Shown here in pieces: positions 26,370 to 36,496 of a DNA stretch of 64,000 nt. The stretch covers positions 90,753-154,752 of the forward strand of contig NZ_JPWA01000009.1 of the NCBI RefSeq assembly GCF_003326475.1, read 5' to 3'. Every line of letters begins with the position of its first letter. Position 1 is the stretch's first letter. Origin of the DNA: Thalassospira xianhensis MCCC 1A02616. Its GTDB lineage: Bacteria > Pseudomonadota > Alphaproteobacteria > Rhodospirillales > Thalassospiraceae. Below the pieces are notes generated by a model. The model had not been told where the DNA came from, ran no database searches, and saw only the letters and a program-made list of their open reading frames with translations. Position numbers and translations under genes: made by a program.

Positions 26370-26831
26370 TCAGGCTGGCCATTTCACAATATATCGCGTC
26401 AAATCCGGGTGTGCGTCATCCTCAGAGATCACCAACCCCTTGATTGACATCCCCGCCATGATCGCAGAGTCTGCCTTGCCTGTAATAAGTGGATGCCAGT
26501 CAGGAAGCCCTTTTCCTTCTGACATCAATCGATATGCACAGGTCGACGGCATCCATGAAAGCGTCGTCACATTTTCCTGCGAAAGTTGCACACAGTCAGG
26601 CACATGCTTTGTGCGATTAGGGTAATCCTTGCAGCTGCAAGTTTCACAATCGAGCAATCGACAGGCTACCGAGGTATAATAAACAAAGTCGGTGTCCTCA
26701 TCCTGCAGCTTGTGCAGACAGCATTTGCCGCATCCGTCGCAAATGGACTCCCATTCCTCAGTGGTCATTTCATCGAGCGTCTTGGTTTCCCAAAACGGAG
26801 AATTTCCTGTCTCAACCGTCGGCTCTGTCAT
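26370..26831 (-). CDS. YcgN family cysteine-cluster protein (UPF0260)
   Basis: 153 residues. The N-terminal CDGCGKCC, then CRLLDCETCSCKDYPNR and a later DC and STCAYRL, is the Cys cluster of the YcgN/UPF0260 family related to the CxxCxxCC zinc or iron cluster group. Function unknown. It is soluble and lies in tandem upstream of cobB on the same strand order is not shared; the 85-base gap to cobB leaves co-transcription open. Confidence 0.85.
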   Translation of the reverse strand: MTEPTVETGNSPFWETKTLDEMTTEEWESICDGCGKCCLHKLQDEDTDFVYYTSVACRLLDCETCSCKDYPNRTKHVPDCVQLSQENVTTLSWMPSTCAYRLMSEGKGLPDWHPLITGKADSAIMAGMSIKGLVISEDDAHPDLTRYIVKWPA

Positions 26832-26916
26832 GGTCTCTCTCGTCGAGCAATCGTTTTGTTATTGTTGGATTGTAGCATATCGCGGACTTCCAAACCGCAA
26901 AGATCACCAATCGAAG

Positions 26917-28254
26917 CTACCGGCAGATCAGATGAAAGAACGAGCCGAAAACACTTCCTTTCACCAAACCGACCCTGCCAAGATCATCACCAGTCGCTGT
27001 GGCCATGTTGCCAAGGGACGTACCATTGGCTTTGATCGTCGACGCATAGTGAAACTCATGCCCGCGAAGAACCGTTCCAATCGGCCCCAAAGCTGTGGTC
27101 TCGGACAAAGCCAGTGTTCGATATCCCAAATGCAGCTTGCGATCAGCAAAGCTCGTCACAAGTGGCAAAAGGCCCAGCATCTCGTGTTCTTGGCCTGATG
27201 CATCAATCAATGCCTCGCCCAGCACCATATAGCCACCGCATTCCCCATAGATCGGGGTATTTCTGGCTGCCATCGCTGCAAGAGACGCTTTGAAATTTTC
27301 TGCATTCGCCAGTCGTTGACCGTGCAGCTCCGGATATCCACCGGGCAGATAGATGGCATCTGCCCCCTTGTTAGGGGCCTCATCAGCCAGCGGAGAAAAG
27401 AACGATAATTCCGCCCCCTGACGACGCCAGTCTTCAAGAAGATGCGGATAGGCAAAGGCAAAAGCCGTGTCCCGCGCGATGGCAATATGCTGCCCTAATG
27501 GCGGAATGCCAATGGCCAGATTCGAAACATCACCTGACGCTGCGGCAAGTTGCCGCCCGCTTACAAGACCGATCAATTGATCAAGGTCGACGTCCTCGGC
27601 AATAATCCCGGCCGCCTTATCAAGGAATGTATCAAGGGCGTCATGCTCGCCCGCCTGCACAAGGCCAAGATGGCGTTCTGGCAGCGCCAGCAAATCACTG
27701 CGGCGCACCGCACCTGTTACCGGAATTTCCGGAAGATGCTCGCGGCACGCTGTTTCAATCATCGCACGATGCCGGTCACTGCCAACCCGGTTAAGGATTA
27801 CAGCCGCAATCTTCACATCCTCGCGAAAACCTGCAAATCCGGCAATTACGGCCGCTGCTGAGGCAGACTGACCTTTGACATCAATGACCAGCACAACCGG
27901 CCAATTCATCATCGCCGCAAGATCGGCCGTTGACCCGCTGCAATCGGCTGCACCGTCAAACAGACCCATAACCCCCTCGCAGAGAAGAACGGATTTGCCT
28001 GCACTCTGCCACCCGGCAAGAGCCGCAATCTGATCTGGCGACATCGCCCAGGGATCAAGGTTGATACAGCTTTGCCCGCAGGCCGCCGCCTGAAAGGCCG
28101 AATCTATATAATCCGGTCCGGTTTTCGCCGCCGCAACCGCCACGCCACGATTGGCAAGAGCCCGCAACAATCCAAGGGTCAAAACAGTCTTGCCGCTATT
28201 TGACGATGGTGCGGCAATCACCAGTCCCGGAATCTGTGTTAAGGTTGGTCCCAT
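26917..28254 (-). CDS. cobB: Hydrogenobyrinate / cobyrinate a,c-diamide synthase
   Basis: Amidates the a and c side chains of the corrin using glutamine and ATP. The 445-residue protein has an N-terminal BioD-like ATPase (APSSNSGKTVLTLGLLRAL, KTGPDYIDSAF, CEGVMGLFDG) and a C-terminal glutamine amidotransferase with YGECGGYMVLGE (catalytic Cys) and YLPGGYPELHG. I choose ATG 28254 with GGGA 8 bases upstream; a GTG at 28290 would add 12 residues. Either substrate is possible: CobB acts before cobalt in the aerobic route. It starts 52 bases after the Sco1 gene on the same strand. Confidence 0.95.
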   Translation of the reverse strand: MGPTLTQIPGLVIAAPSSNSGKTVLTLGLLRALANRGVAVAAAKTGPDYIDSAFQAAACGQSCINLDPWAMSPDQIAALAGWQSAGKSVLLCEGVMGLFDGAADCSGSTADLAAMMNWPVVLVIDVKGQSASAAAVIAGFAGFREDVKIAAVILNRVGSDRHRAMIETACREHLPEIPVTGAVRRSDLLALPERHLGLVQAGEHDALDTFLDKAAGIIAEDVDLDQLIGLVSGRQLAAASGDVSNLAIGIPPLGQHIAIARDTAFAFAYPHLLEDWRRQGAELSFFSPLADEAPNKGADAIYLPGGYPELHGQRLANAENFKASLAAMAARNTPIYGECGGYMVLGEALIDASGQEHEMLGLLPLVTSFADRKLHLGYRTLALSETTALGPIGTVLRGHEFHYASTIKANGTSLGNMATATGDDLGRVGLVKGSVFGSFFHLICR

Positions 28255-28305
28255 ATCCCGGTTTCCCTGATTGCCGCCCATACCGATCACATCAGACCCG
28301 CTGGA

Positions 28306-28926
28306 TCATCCGTTCTTTTTGACGACTTCGGCAATGCCCTTTGCCATATCTTCGGGGGCTGTCCCGTAATTGAAGTGGCGCACAAATGATCCGTCGCGCC
28401 CAATCAGATACACAAAGGACGAATGGTCCATCAGATAGGAATCGGAATCTTTCGATTCGCCTTCGGCATATGCTTTGGCGTAATAAACCCGAAATGTCTT
28501 GGCCGCAGCAGTGGTTTGCTCAAGCGTTCCGGTCAGGCCGACCATACGTTCGTGAAAATGCGGAACATAGGCTGCAATCGCGTCAACCGTGTCGCGTTCC
28601 GGATCGACCGAAATAAAGACCGGAGTAACTTCATTGGCAATTTCTGGATCAAGCGTATCAAGCGCATTGCCCATCACCTGCAATTCGGTCGGACAAACAT
28701 CCGGGCAATAGGTATAGCCGAAATAAATCAGCATGTATTTCCCGCGGAAATCCTGTTCGGTGCGGGTTTGGCCATTCTGGTCAACCAGTTCAAACGGCCC
28801 CCCGATCACCGCAGCCCCCGAACCGGAAGACGTCGTTTCCGATCCCATCATCATCAGGCGATAGGTCAAACCAATACCGAGAACCAGCGCAATCGCCAGA
28901 ATGATCACAAGTGTTTTCTTGCTCAC
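28306..28926 (-). CDS. SCO1/SenC family copper chaperone
   Basis: 206 residues: one N-terminal membrane anchor (about 5-26) and a thioredoxin-like periplasmic domain with the copper ligands CPDVC (in [15 protein letters not shown]) and His in [10 protein letters not shown]. Sco proteins help build the CuA site of cytochrome oxidase. It sits just upstream of cobB with a membrane protein of the COG2836 type beyond it, so two copper/oxidase assembly genes lie within B12 genes. Confidence 0.92.
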   Translation of the reverse strand: MSKKTLVIILAIALVLGIGLTYRLMMMGSETTSSGSGAAVIGGPFELVDQNGQTRTEQDFRGKYMLIYFGYTYCPDVCPTELQVMGNALDTLDPEIANEVTPVFISVDPERDTVDAIAAYVPHFHERMVGLTGTLEQTTAAAKTFRVYYAKAYAEGESKDSDSYLMDHSSFVYLIGRDGSFVRHFNYGTAPEDMAKGIAEVVKKNG

Positions 28927-29082
28927 GCCGTTACCTGTCCTTTTGTTCCGGGATTACAGGCATGCGCCAATCAACCGGATAAATAAGTCACTGTCTTGCC
29001 GGCACTATAAATCCGCAAAACGATCATGCAAGACCTGTGACTGTGCCATTACTCACAATGGCGTCATTGCGAAATCGCAAAA

Positions 29083-29871
29083 TTATCCGATCTGATGAAA
29101 TGCAAGTGTGGCAAGAATAACAGCATTAACCACCATCAGTCCGCGGCCAACCGGTGCCATAAAGGAACGAAACCGTCTGGTCGCATACTGACCCACCACA
29201 CCGGTTGCAAACAGAATCGGTACCGTGCCAAGCCCGAATACCGCCATGACAAACCCGCCAGTCAGTGCATTACCACCTGCGGCAGCCAGAACCAGCGCAC
29301 CATAAATCAGGCCACAGGGGATAAATCCAAGCATGACGCCCAGCAGGTAGCCCCGCCAGCCAAATGGCGCACCAAATAACGGCTTGATGCGCTCACCAAC
29401 CATACGGTTCCACCATGCACCCGAAACGTTTCCTCCCGCCAGGTTCGGAAACAAACCGGCGAGATGAGGAACCAAACCGATCACCCCGAAAACCAGAAAG
29501 AACATCGCCGCACACAAAAGCAATACAGGTCCCAACCACCAGACTTTGGTCAGCACCGTGATGCTGTCAGCAAAAAAGCCCGCCATCACACCAAGCAGCG
29601 TATAGGTCGTCAACCGACCGAACTGATATGGCAATAACGCCGCCCCGGTCAGTCGCCGAAACTCGCTCATTTTCTCAAGCGGCAGTTTTTCCATACGCGA
29701 TGTGACCTGACTGATCACAAATGGCCCGCACATCCCGACACAGTGGGTAGCACTACCGACAAGGCCCGCAATCAGTGCCGTCGCCAAAACACCGCTGTCC
29801 TGCTGAAGGACAGTGGCGCATTGTGCCCAGCCGCTCTCGATGATGCGGATCAGTATCTGTTGTTCGTCCAT
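29083..29871 (-). CDS. Sulfite exporter TauE/SafE-like / COG2836 membrane protein
   Basis: 262 residues with about six transmembrane helices. The N-terminal LVGSATHCVGMCGPF and the mid-protein MLGFIPCGLIYGAL carry paired Cys motifs seen in the COG2836 group related to DsbD, which in some bacteria (CcoI/H neighbours) is linked to copper handling for cbb3 oxidase. The next gene downstream is Sco1 (gap about 156 bases), which supports an oxidase-assembly or copper role; sulfite export is a database-style name only. Confidence 0.78.
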   Translation of the reverse strand: MDEQQILIRIIESGWAQCATVLQQDSGVLATALIAGLVGSATHCVGMCGPFVISQVTSRMEKLPLEKMSEFRRLTGAALLPYQFGRLTTYTLLGVMAGFFADSITVLTKVWWLGPVLLLCAAMFFLVFGVIGLVPHLAGLFPNLAGGNVSGAWWNRMVGERIKPLFGAPFGWRGYLLGVMLGFIPCGLIYGALVLAAAGGNALTGGFVMAVFGLGTVPILFATGVVGQYATRRFRSFMAPVGRGLMVVNAVILATLAFHQIG

Positions 29872-29949
29872 GATCCATCCGGATTAATCAGTTGTTCTGA
29901 TTGTGACGTCCAGACCGGATAGGAACAACGATATAGATCAATTCAAAGC

Positions 29950-30819
29950 TCAGGAATTCGAAGCTGTCGGATCACTCGGCACGGTAATGAGATCAAGGAC
30001 CTGCTCGAACGGCACATGACGCACTGCTTTGACGTCATCCTGCGGTGAAAGCCAGTTCAACCGGTCACGCAGATCAACCACCTTTCCCAGAATGCAGACC
30101 GCAGGTGGTTCAACACCGGCTTTTTCGACATCGTCAGCCGCATTGGCAAGTGTTGAGATCAGAATACCCTGATTGGGCGTAGTCGCCTGATTGATAACCG
30201 CAAGCGGCTCGTCACCGGATCGTCCATTGGCCATCAGTTCCGATGAAATACGGCGCAAATGCTTCATCGCCATATACATCACCAATACAGGTGCGCCTTT
30301 GGCAAGGGCAGCCCAATTGATGTTATCAGGCATTTCGCCACTCGAACCATGGCCCGTGACAAAGGTTACCGATGAATTGCAATCACGGTGCGTTGTCGGA
30401 ATCCCGGCATAAGCAGCACCGGCAATACCGGCCGTAATACCCGGTACAACCCGGAACGGTACATTATGTTGAACCAGCGTTAAACCTTCTTCACCGCCGC
30501 GGCCAAACACGAACGGGTCACCACCCTTAAGACGCAAGACCCGCAACCCCTGCTTGGCATAATCAACAAGCTGCAGAGATATATCGGTTTGCTTTGAGGA
30601 CGGGCGCCCACCACGTTTACCGGCATAAACACGCTTGGCATCAGAACGCAAAAGATTGAGAATCCGGTCATCAACCAACGCATCATAGACAACGATATCT
30701 GCCTGTTGCATCGCATTGACGGCATGGAGCGTCAGCAAACCGGGGTCCCCCGGTCCTGCGCCGACCAGCCATACCCAACCCGGCTCAAATACCGGAAAAT
30801 CAAGACCAAGTGTCGTCAT
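29950..30819 (-). CDS. cobA: Uroporphyrinogen-III C-methyltransferase
   Basis: Makes precorrin-2 from uroporphyrinogen III with two SAM, the entry to corrin and sirohaem. The 289-residue protein shows GAGPGDPGLLTLHAVNAM, VYDALVDDRIL, GGDPFVFGRGGEE, VVPGITAGIAGAAYAGIPTTHR and VTGHGSSGEMPDNINW, all marks of SUMT. It lacks the CysG dehydrogenase/chelatase part. Divergent from cbiD across 234 bases; downstream on the same strand are the COG2836 and Sco1 genes. Confidence 0.95.
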   Translation of the reverse strand: MTTLGLDFPVFEPGWVWLVGAGPGDPGLLTLHAVNAMQQADIVVYDALVDDRILNLLRSDAKRVYAGKRGGRPSSKQTDISLQLVDYAKQGLRVLRLKGGDPFVFGRGGEEGLTLVQHNVPFRVVPGITAGIAGAAYAGIPTTHRDCNSSVTFVTGHGSSGEMPDNINWAALAKGAPVLVMYMAMKHLRRISSELMANGRSGDEPLAVINQATTPNQGILISTLANAADDVEKAGVEPPAVCILGKVVDLRDRLNWLSPQDDVKAVRHVPFEQVLDLITVPSDPTASNS

Positions 30820-31053
30820 TACGGAATTCTTTATCTCTCGGGCAATTGGTCCATCTGTGCAGGACCGGATCGTTTGGATATGTTAAACAGCATCTGGGCA
30901 TCAGGTCCAACATATTAGTCCGTATTTTTCTCGTTATTTATCTGATATCACATTAATTTTAATGTTTAATAGAGAAACTCCGACAAAAAAGCATGCCGCC
31001 ATAATAATGGTTAACCCAGATATTCAAAGCCATAAACCGGGATCACCTGCCGT

Positions 31054-32187
31054 ATGACCCGAAAGCCGGACGGACCACTACGCAAGGGATGGACAACGGG
31101 GGCCTGTGCCACCGCCGCAACCCGTGCGGCCTGGCAAGCCCTGCTTTCTGGTGAGTTTCCCGATCCGGTCACCATCACCCTTCCCCGGGGTGAAACACCC
31201 TCTTTTAGCCTGATCAAGGCTGAAACAGGCGAAGGCTGGGCGCGGGCAAGCGTGATCAAGGATGCCGGCGATGACCCAGATGTAACCCATGGTGCGGAAA
31301 TCATCGCAACAATCCGACATGGACAACAGGGTTCAGGCATCACTTTCCGTGCGGGTGACGGTGTTGGGATGATTACGAAACCCGGCCTGCCAATCCCGGT
31401 TGGCGAAGCCGCGATCAACCCCAAACCGCGCGAAATGATGACACAGCAGATCGTCGAACTGGCAAACCGGTTTAACGCAACTGCGGATGTCGAAATTGAA
31501 ATTTCCATTCCCGGCGGGCAGGAGATCGCCCTGAAAACCTGGAACCCGCGGCTTGGAATTGTTGGCGGGCTTTCCGTATTGGGCACCACCGGCGTTGTGA
31601 TCCCGTTCAGCTGTTCGGCATGGATCCATTCCATTCATCGCGGCATTGATGTCGCACGCGCCACCGGTCGAAAACATGTTGCCGGGGCCACCGGCAAAAC
31701 ATCCGAATCTGCCATTCGCCAATTTTACAATCTGCCGGACGAGGCGATTCTGGATATGGGTGATTTTGTTGGCGGTATGCTGAAATATCTGCGCCGCCAT
31801 CCCGTCAATTATGTCACGATTTCAGGTGGATTTGCCAAACTGGTCAAACTGGCGCAGGGACATATGGATCTGCATAGTAGCCGATCCGAAGTGGATTTCG
31901 GAAAGCTTGCTGAAACAGTTGCCACACTCGGCGGTGACGCCGAATTGGTATCGGAAATTACCAATGCCAATACGGCAAAGCAGGTTCTGGAACTTTGCAC
32001 ATCCCGAAACGTTGATATAGCACGAACCATTGCCCTTCAGGCTGGTGAAACTGCCCGCGCAACCATCGACGGTGCCTCTGCCATTGAAGTTGTCGTTGTT
32101 GATCGTGTTGGCAAGATCATCGCCCGAGCCGGACATGGTGATTTTGACACATTTCTTCCAGCCAAAACCACAAACCCGAACCTTTAA
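31054..32187 (+). CDS. cbiD: Cobalt-precorrin-5B (C1)-methyltransferase CbiD
   Basis: Methylates C1 of the corrin ring, the step done by CobF in the aerobic pathway. The 377-residue protein has LRKGWTTGACATAATRAAWQ at its start, then VGEAAINPKPREMM, GGLSVLGTTGVV and YVTISGGFAKLVKLAQGHMDLHS, typical of CbiD. It starts the plus-strand pair with cobK (26 bases after). CbiD is classed as anaerobic but is common in alphaproteobacteria without CobF. Confidence 0.94.
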   Translation: MTRKPDGPLRKGWTTGACATAATRAAWQALLSGEFPDPVTITLPRGETPSFSLIKAETGEGWARASVIKDAGDDPDVTHGAEIIATIRHGQQGSGITFRAGDGVGMITKPGLPIPVGEAAINPKPREMMTQQIVELANRFNATADVEIEISIPGGQEIALKTWNPRLGIVGGLSVLGTTGVVIPFSCSAWIHSIHRGIDVARATGRKHVAGATGKTSESAIRQFYNLPDEAILDMGDFVGGMLKYLRRHPVNYVTISGGFAKLVKLAQGHMDLHSSRSEVDFGKLAETVATLGGDAELVSEITNANTAKQVLELCTSRNVDIARTIALQAGETARATIDGASAIEVVVVDRVGKIIARAGHGDFDTFLPAKTTNPNL

Positions 32188-32212
32188 AATTAACAAAAAC
32201 AGGCCGCAGCAT

Positions 32213-32998
32213 ATGACTCCCCCTCGAAGCACAGTTACACCGCTGAATATTCTTATTTTTGGCGGTACGGGGGATGCCAATCGTATCGCTGCTGATCTGT
32301 TACAGGAATTCGGATCGGATGTGCGCCTGCAGCTTTCCCTGGCCGGTCGCACCAGTGCACCAAGACTACCAGATGGTATCCCCGTACGAATTGGCGGGTT
32401 CGGCGGGGCAGAAGGCATCATATCTTGGCTGGGTTCGGAAAAAATTGATTTGGTGATCGATTCAACCCACCCCTACGCCACACAGATATCCAGCCACATC
32501 GCCCAAGCATGCCACGCGGTCGCAACCCCCTGCGTCCAGTTTCAGCGAACTGCATGGCAAAAGACTGACAAAGATCGCTGGATCATGGTCAAAAGCCTTG
32601 CAGAAGCAGCCCAAATCCTGCCCGATCACGGAAAACGCGCCTTGATTGCAAGCGGGCGCAAGGATCTTGCCCATTTCGAAGGCTTGGAAAAAACATGGCT
32701 GCTGGTCCGGACTGTCGAGTCCCCGAAGGAACCATTCAACCTTGCATTCGGTGAATGGCTGATCGCGCGTGGTCCCTTCACCGTCGAAGGCGAAATCGAA
32801 CTTCTGCAACGCCACAACATCGATGTCATCGTCAGCAAAAATAGCGGCGGTGACGCTACCGAAGCCAAGATTCTGGCTGCCCGCGAACTGAACATACCGA
32901 TTATCATGGTTGAACGGCCCGGTGTATCTCCGGTTGAACAAGCAGAGAAAACACAAGAAATAATAGAAAAAATCAGAAATACGCTTGCAAAACACTGA
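32213..32998 (+). CDS. cobK: Precorrin-6A / cobalt-precorrin-6A reductase
   Basis: Reduces the macrocycle of precorrin-6A with NAD(P)H (CobK/CbiJ family). 261 residues from ATG 32213; an open frame from 32030 overlaps cbiD and is not family-like. Motifs: ILIFGGTGDANRIAADLL, DLVIDSTHPYATQISSHIAQAC, and the C-terminal VSKNSGGDATEAKILAAREL followed by IIMVERP, conserved in the family. It is co-transcribed with cbiD and followed by a weak hairpin. Confidence 0.94.
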   Translation: MTPPRSTVTPLNILIFGGTGDANRIAADLLQEFGSDVRLQLSLAGRTSAPRLPDGIPVRIGGFGGAEGIISWLGSEKIDLVIDSTHPYATQISSHIAQACHAVATPCVQFQRTAWQKTDKDRWIMVKSLAEAAQILPDHGKRALIASGRKDLAHFEGLEKTWLLVRTVESPKEPFNLAFGEWLIARGPFTVEGEIELLQRHNIDVIVSKNSGGDATEAKILAARELNIPIIMVERPGVSPVEQAEKTQEIIEKIRNTLAKH

Positions 32999-33024
32999 CT
33001 CAAAAAGATATTTCTTCTCGTGAT

Positions 33025-33047
33025 TTGGACCTTTCAGGGCGGTCCAA
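33025..33047 (+). terminator. Hairpin behind cobK
   Basis: TTGGACC (33025-33031) and GGTCCAA (33041-33047) form a perfect stem with a 9-base loop, 27 bases after the cobK stop, but no T-run follows. Confidence 0.4.
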
Positions 33048-33112
33048 GCAACAACAGTCGAGAAGGGCAAAATAAGCCGCCGACACCCTGAAATCCTTTA
33101 ATGGGAATTGTC

Positions 33113-35260
33113 ATGACCGGCAAAATTGGTTTGCGCGGAAGGCTAATGCTGGCAATTGTGCCAATCGCCTTACTCGCTGTATGTGCCGCCGCCCTAGCGG
33201 TTTTTTCTTTCCAAGTCACAGAACAACAGCAAAAAGTCGTAGCAGAAGAAGCTATCCCGGCCCTGATTTCCGGCCAGGAACTAAGCGCGTTTAGCGATGC
33301 CGTCACCGGCATGGCGCGTCGTGTCACAACTGCGCAATCAGAAGCACAGTTGGAAAACACGACCAAAGCACTCGGCATGATCGAAAATCGCATGAACGAT
33401 CAAATCGCCGAGTTGGCCAAATACGATATTGATGGCGAAATACTAAGCTCATTCTCCCAACAAACCGGGAAGATGATCAATAATATTAATAGCTTGTCCG
33501 ATATCATGAAGTCACGATTTGACACGCAGAAAACGCGTCAACTTATCATGAGTGACATCATTCGCGCCGTGAATGAAATTGAATCGATCACAATCAGTGC
33601 CAGTGACATGGCGAGCAGCAATCTGGAAAACAACTTAAGCCAGCTATATGGCCTGGTCCGCAATCCGGAGAAAACCAGAGAAGTCTTTCAAACGCTGAAT
33701 ACGCTTCGCGGAGAAGACGCGCCAACAACAAAGAACATGCTGGAACTGCGCGCGGTGGCACTTAAGATTCCCGCACTGGCCCGCATGACTTTCACGGCAA
33801 GCAGCCCCGAAGAACTCGACAAGATCAAGAATTTATCAACGCCGCTTATCCCCCAAATGCAAAGTGGCTCAGATGAAATTCCGTCAGATGAAGATCGCGG
33901 AACAGCAAGATCGTCGGTTGAAACAATTGCAAATGGTCTGACATCGAACGGCAGTAACAATCTGTTCAATTTGCGTCAGAACGAATTCGTTAGCGAAGCT
34001 TTACTGACCGATCTGTTGACGCAAACAACGGAAACATCCCAGCAAATGGGCCAAACCGCGCAACGACTTCTGGAAGATATGCGCGCGAAAATCAACGCTG
34101 CCAATCAGGGGGTTACAACCACCATCGGCATTGCGAAAAATATCATGATCGGGGTTGCGACCGCAGCACTGATTATTTCTGCACTGATCATATGGCTTTA
34201 TGTCCAACGCAACCTTTTGGCCCGTCTGATCGGATTGAACGTTGCCATGGATCGCTTGACCAAAGGTGACCTTGAAACACCGGTAACCGATCATGGCAGC
34301 GACGAAATTGCAGATATGGCATCGGCAGTCGAATTGTTCCGGGAAAACGCGAAGGAAGCAGAACGTCTTCGGGAAGAAAACAAAGCCGCAGAAATTCGTG
34401 CGGAACAACAACGTCGCGAAGCATTGCTGGAAATGGCAAACGGCTTTGAAAGCTCCGTCAATGGGCTGGTCACGGAACTGCTGTCCCAGGTTGGTGACAT
34501 GCGCGATGCCGCCGACAACATGGCACATAACGCCGGTGACAACGTTCACCGTGCAATCGAAGTCAGCGAAGCATCCCAGAATGCATCCCAGAATGTCAGC
34601 TCGGTCTCGTCCGCAACCGAGGAACTGTCTGCATCGATTGCCGAAATCGAACGACAGGTTTCCAAGGCCGAGGAAGTTTCCCGCTCTGCCGTTTCCGAAG
34701 CCCGCAAATCTGATGAAACGGTTCGCCAGATGTCCGAAACCGCGGATCGTATCGGCGAAGTCATCGAACTGATCACGACCATCGCCGATCAAACCAACCT
34801 TCTGGCTCTTAACGCGACCATCGAAGCCGCGCGGGCCGGGGATGCCGGCAAGGGCTTTGCCGTTGTGGCAAACGAAGTCAAAAATCTGGCATCCCAAACC
34901 CAGCGCGCGACCGAGGATATCGGCAAGCAGATCAATGAAATGCGTTCGGTCAGCACCGAAGCCGTCGAAATGATTTCGACCATCGCCCAGACCATTGGCG
35001 AAATCGATACGATCTCAAGCTCGATCGCAGCCGCCATGCGTCAACAGGGTGCCGCCACGGCCGAGATTGCCAGCGGTTCCGAAGAAGCCGCCAACGGTGT
35101 GCGTCACGTGTCAGAAAACATGCTCAATGTTTCACGTGCTGCCGAAGCGGTTCAGGTCCTCTCGGGTTCGACCCGCAACACGACCGAAGAACTTCTGCAA
35201 AAGGCACATCGCCTTCAGGACGAGGCGAACAACTTTGTCGCCCGCGTTCGCGCCGGTTAG
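33113..35260 (+). CDS. Methyl-accepting chemotaxis protein with HAMP domain
   Basis: 715 residues. TM1 is about 11-33 and TM2 about 343-363, enclosing a large, mostly helical periplasmic sensor (no family recognised) with coiled-coil-like stretches; HAMP follows ([20 protein letters not shown]), then the signalling domain with [20 protein letters not shown] and [20 protein letters not shown]. Ligand unknown. I choose ATG 33113, with GGAA 6 bases upstream, over the ATG at 33101. A strong terminator follows. Confidence 0.92.
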   Translation: MTGKIGLRGRLMLAIVPIALLAVCAAALAVFSFQVTEQQQKVVAEEAIPALISGQELSAFSDAVTGMARRVTTAQSEAQLENTTKALGMIENRMNDQIAELAKYDIDGEILSSFSQQTGKMINNINSLSDIMKSRFDTQKTRQLIMSDIIRAVNEIESITISASDMASSNLENNLSQLYGLVRNPEKTREVFQTLNTLRGEDAPTTKNMLELRAVALKIPALARMTFTASSPEELDKIKNLSTPLIPQMQSGSDEIPSDEDRGTARSSVETIANGLTSNGSNNLFNLRQNEFVSEALLTDLLTQTTETSQQMGQTAQRLLEDMRAKINAANQGVTTTIGIAKNIMIGVATAALIISALIIWLYVQRNLLARLIGLNVAMDRLTKGDLETPVTDHGSDEIADMASAVELFRENAKEAERLREENKAAEIRAEQQRREALLEMANGFESSVNGLVTELLSQVGDMRDAADNMAHNAGDNVHRAIEVSEASQNASQNVSSVSSATEELSASIAEIERQVSKAEEVSRSAVSEARKSDETVRQMSETADRIGEVIELITTIADQTNLLALNATIEAARAGDAGKGFAVVANEVKNLASQTQRATEDIGKQINEMRSVSTEAVEMISTIAQTIGEIDTISSSIAAAMRQQGAATAEIASGSEEAANGVRHVSENMLNVSRAAEAVQVLSGSTRNTTEELLQKAHRLQDEANNFVARVRAG

Positions 35261-35278
35261 TTGGCCGAAACTCAAAGA

Positions 35279-35315
35279 AAAAGCCCCACCGACGGATTTC
35301 GGCGGGGCTTTTTTA
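35279..35315 (+). terminator. Intrinsic terminator, probably bidirectional
   Basis: AAAAGCCCC and GGGGCTTTTTT with CCG/CGG inner pairs flank a short loop. T-rich tails exist on both strands; it ends the chemoreceptor gene and may also serve the NDUFA9-like gene that converges on it. Confidence 0.9.
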
Positions 35316-35337
35316 TCACTTCTGCAACAGCTTCCGA

Positions 35338-36345
35338 TCAGACAAAGCGACGGAATTCGCCACTTTTGCGCGGCGGGCAGAAACGTTTCAGATAGGTCGG
35401 CGCAATCGCTTCAACGCTGTTGGGCGTAATACCAAGTTCGGCAAAACCTTCAGCACCTTCGGAAACGACATTGTCGGTTTTAAGCAACCGAACCTGATCC
35501 GGGGTCAAAAGCGGCTTAGGCAGGAATTGCAGGAAGAACGCCTTGATCGATGCCAACCAGAACGGTACGGGCATCAGAATGGCGCGTTGACGGGTCATCT
35601 GCAGCATATCGCGCAGAAGTCCCATAAAGCTGTATACTTCCGGCCCACCCAACTCATAAGTCTTGCCAGCAGATTTGCCCTCGACCAGTGCAGTTACAAA
35701 TGCTTCGGCTACGTCGGCAACATAGACCGGCTGGAATTTCGGACCACCATCGCCAAGCATGTCGACCTTGCCTTTATCAAGTTCGACCTTCGGCAGGCCT
35801 GGCGCACCAATCACCGGCAGAACCGGGGAATAACGCGCCATGGTGGCAAACTGGTTCAGGAAATTATCTTCCGGACCAAAAATAACCGACGGGCGGAAAA
35901 TCACTGCATCCGGGAAAGCTTCGCGAACAGCCTTCTCACCAGCCAGTTTCGAAGTCGCATAAAGCGCATGCGGATTCTTATCAACGCCAAGGGCGGACAT
36001 GTGCAGGAAGGTTTTAACACCACAGGCCTTGGCTTCTTCGGCAATACGTTTTGCGGCTTTGACATGGATATTCATGAAGCTGCTGCTGTCGCGCTGATAC
36101 AGAATGCCCAGCAGGTTGATCACCGCTTCGGAGCCTTCGACCGCGCCTTTGATCGACTCTTCATTGCGAACATCGCAATGTACCGGAACCACCTGCCCAA
36201 GATAGCCCATCGGCTTCAGTTTCTTGACGCGCTCAAAGCTGCGGGTCGGAACGCGGACAATAAAGTCACGCTCAAGCAAACGCTTGACGATATGACGCCC
36301 GACAAATCCGGTGCCGCCAAAAACGGTTACGATACGACGATCCAT
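35338..36345 (-). CDS. Complex I NDUFA9 subunit-like atypical SDR protein
   Basis: 335 residues. Rossmann start VTVFGGTGFVGRHIVKRLLE, then LHMSALGVDKNPHALYATSK (Tyr-x-x-x-Lys) and RPSVIFGPEDNFLNQFA, the pattern of the NDUFA9/YbjT-like NAD(P)-binding family (atypical SDR a5). In mitochondria the homologue is a complex I accessory subunit with bound NADPH; alphaproteobacterial versions often occur away from the nuo operon, as here. Start ATG 36343-36345 has AAGGAGAG 7 bases upstream. Exact role unknown. Confidence 0.88.
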   Translation of the reverse strand: MDRRIVTVFGGTGFVGRHIVKRLLERDFIVRVPTRSFERVKKLKPMGYLGQVVPVHCDVRNEESIKGAVEGSEAVINLLGILYQRDSSSFMNIHVKAAKRIAEEAKACGVKTFLHMSALGVDKNPHALYATSKLAGEKAVREAFPDAVIFRPSVIFGPEDNFLNQFATMARYSPVLPVIGAPGLPKVELDKGKVDMLGDGGPKFQPVYVADVAEAFVTALVEGKSAGKTYELGGPEVYSFMGLLRDMLQMTRQRAILMPVPFWLASIKAFFLQFLPKPLLTPDQVRLLKTDNVVSEGAEGFAELGITPNSVEAIAPTYLKRFCPPRKSGEFRRFV

Positions 36346-36496
36346 GCTTGCTCTCTCCTTGCCGGTCGATGATGTCGCGATCATCCCGCCATCACGATCC
36401 GGCGCTGGGTACCATCAGGGCCAAATGCGGATATCGGCCCGATCAAAATTCCTAAGCGGTTATATACGACCCGCAGGGTGCGTCAACAATGCCCTT

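Noticed and set aside
30820..31053. Cobalamin riboswitch in the cobA-cbiD divergent region
   Set aside because: I looked for the GGTGCTGCCCCCGC core and the B12 box on both strands and found neither; only AT-rich sequence and a GGTCC/GGACC repeat are present.
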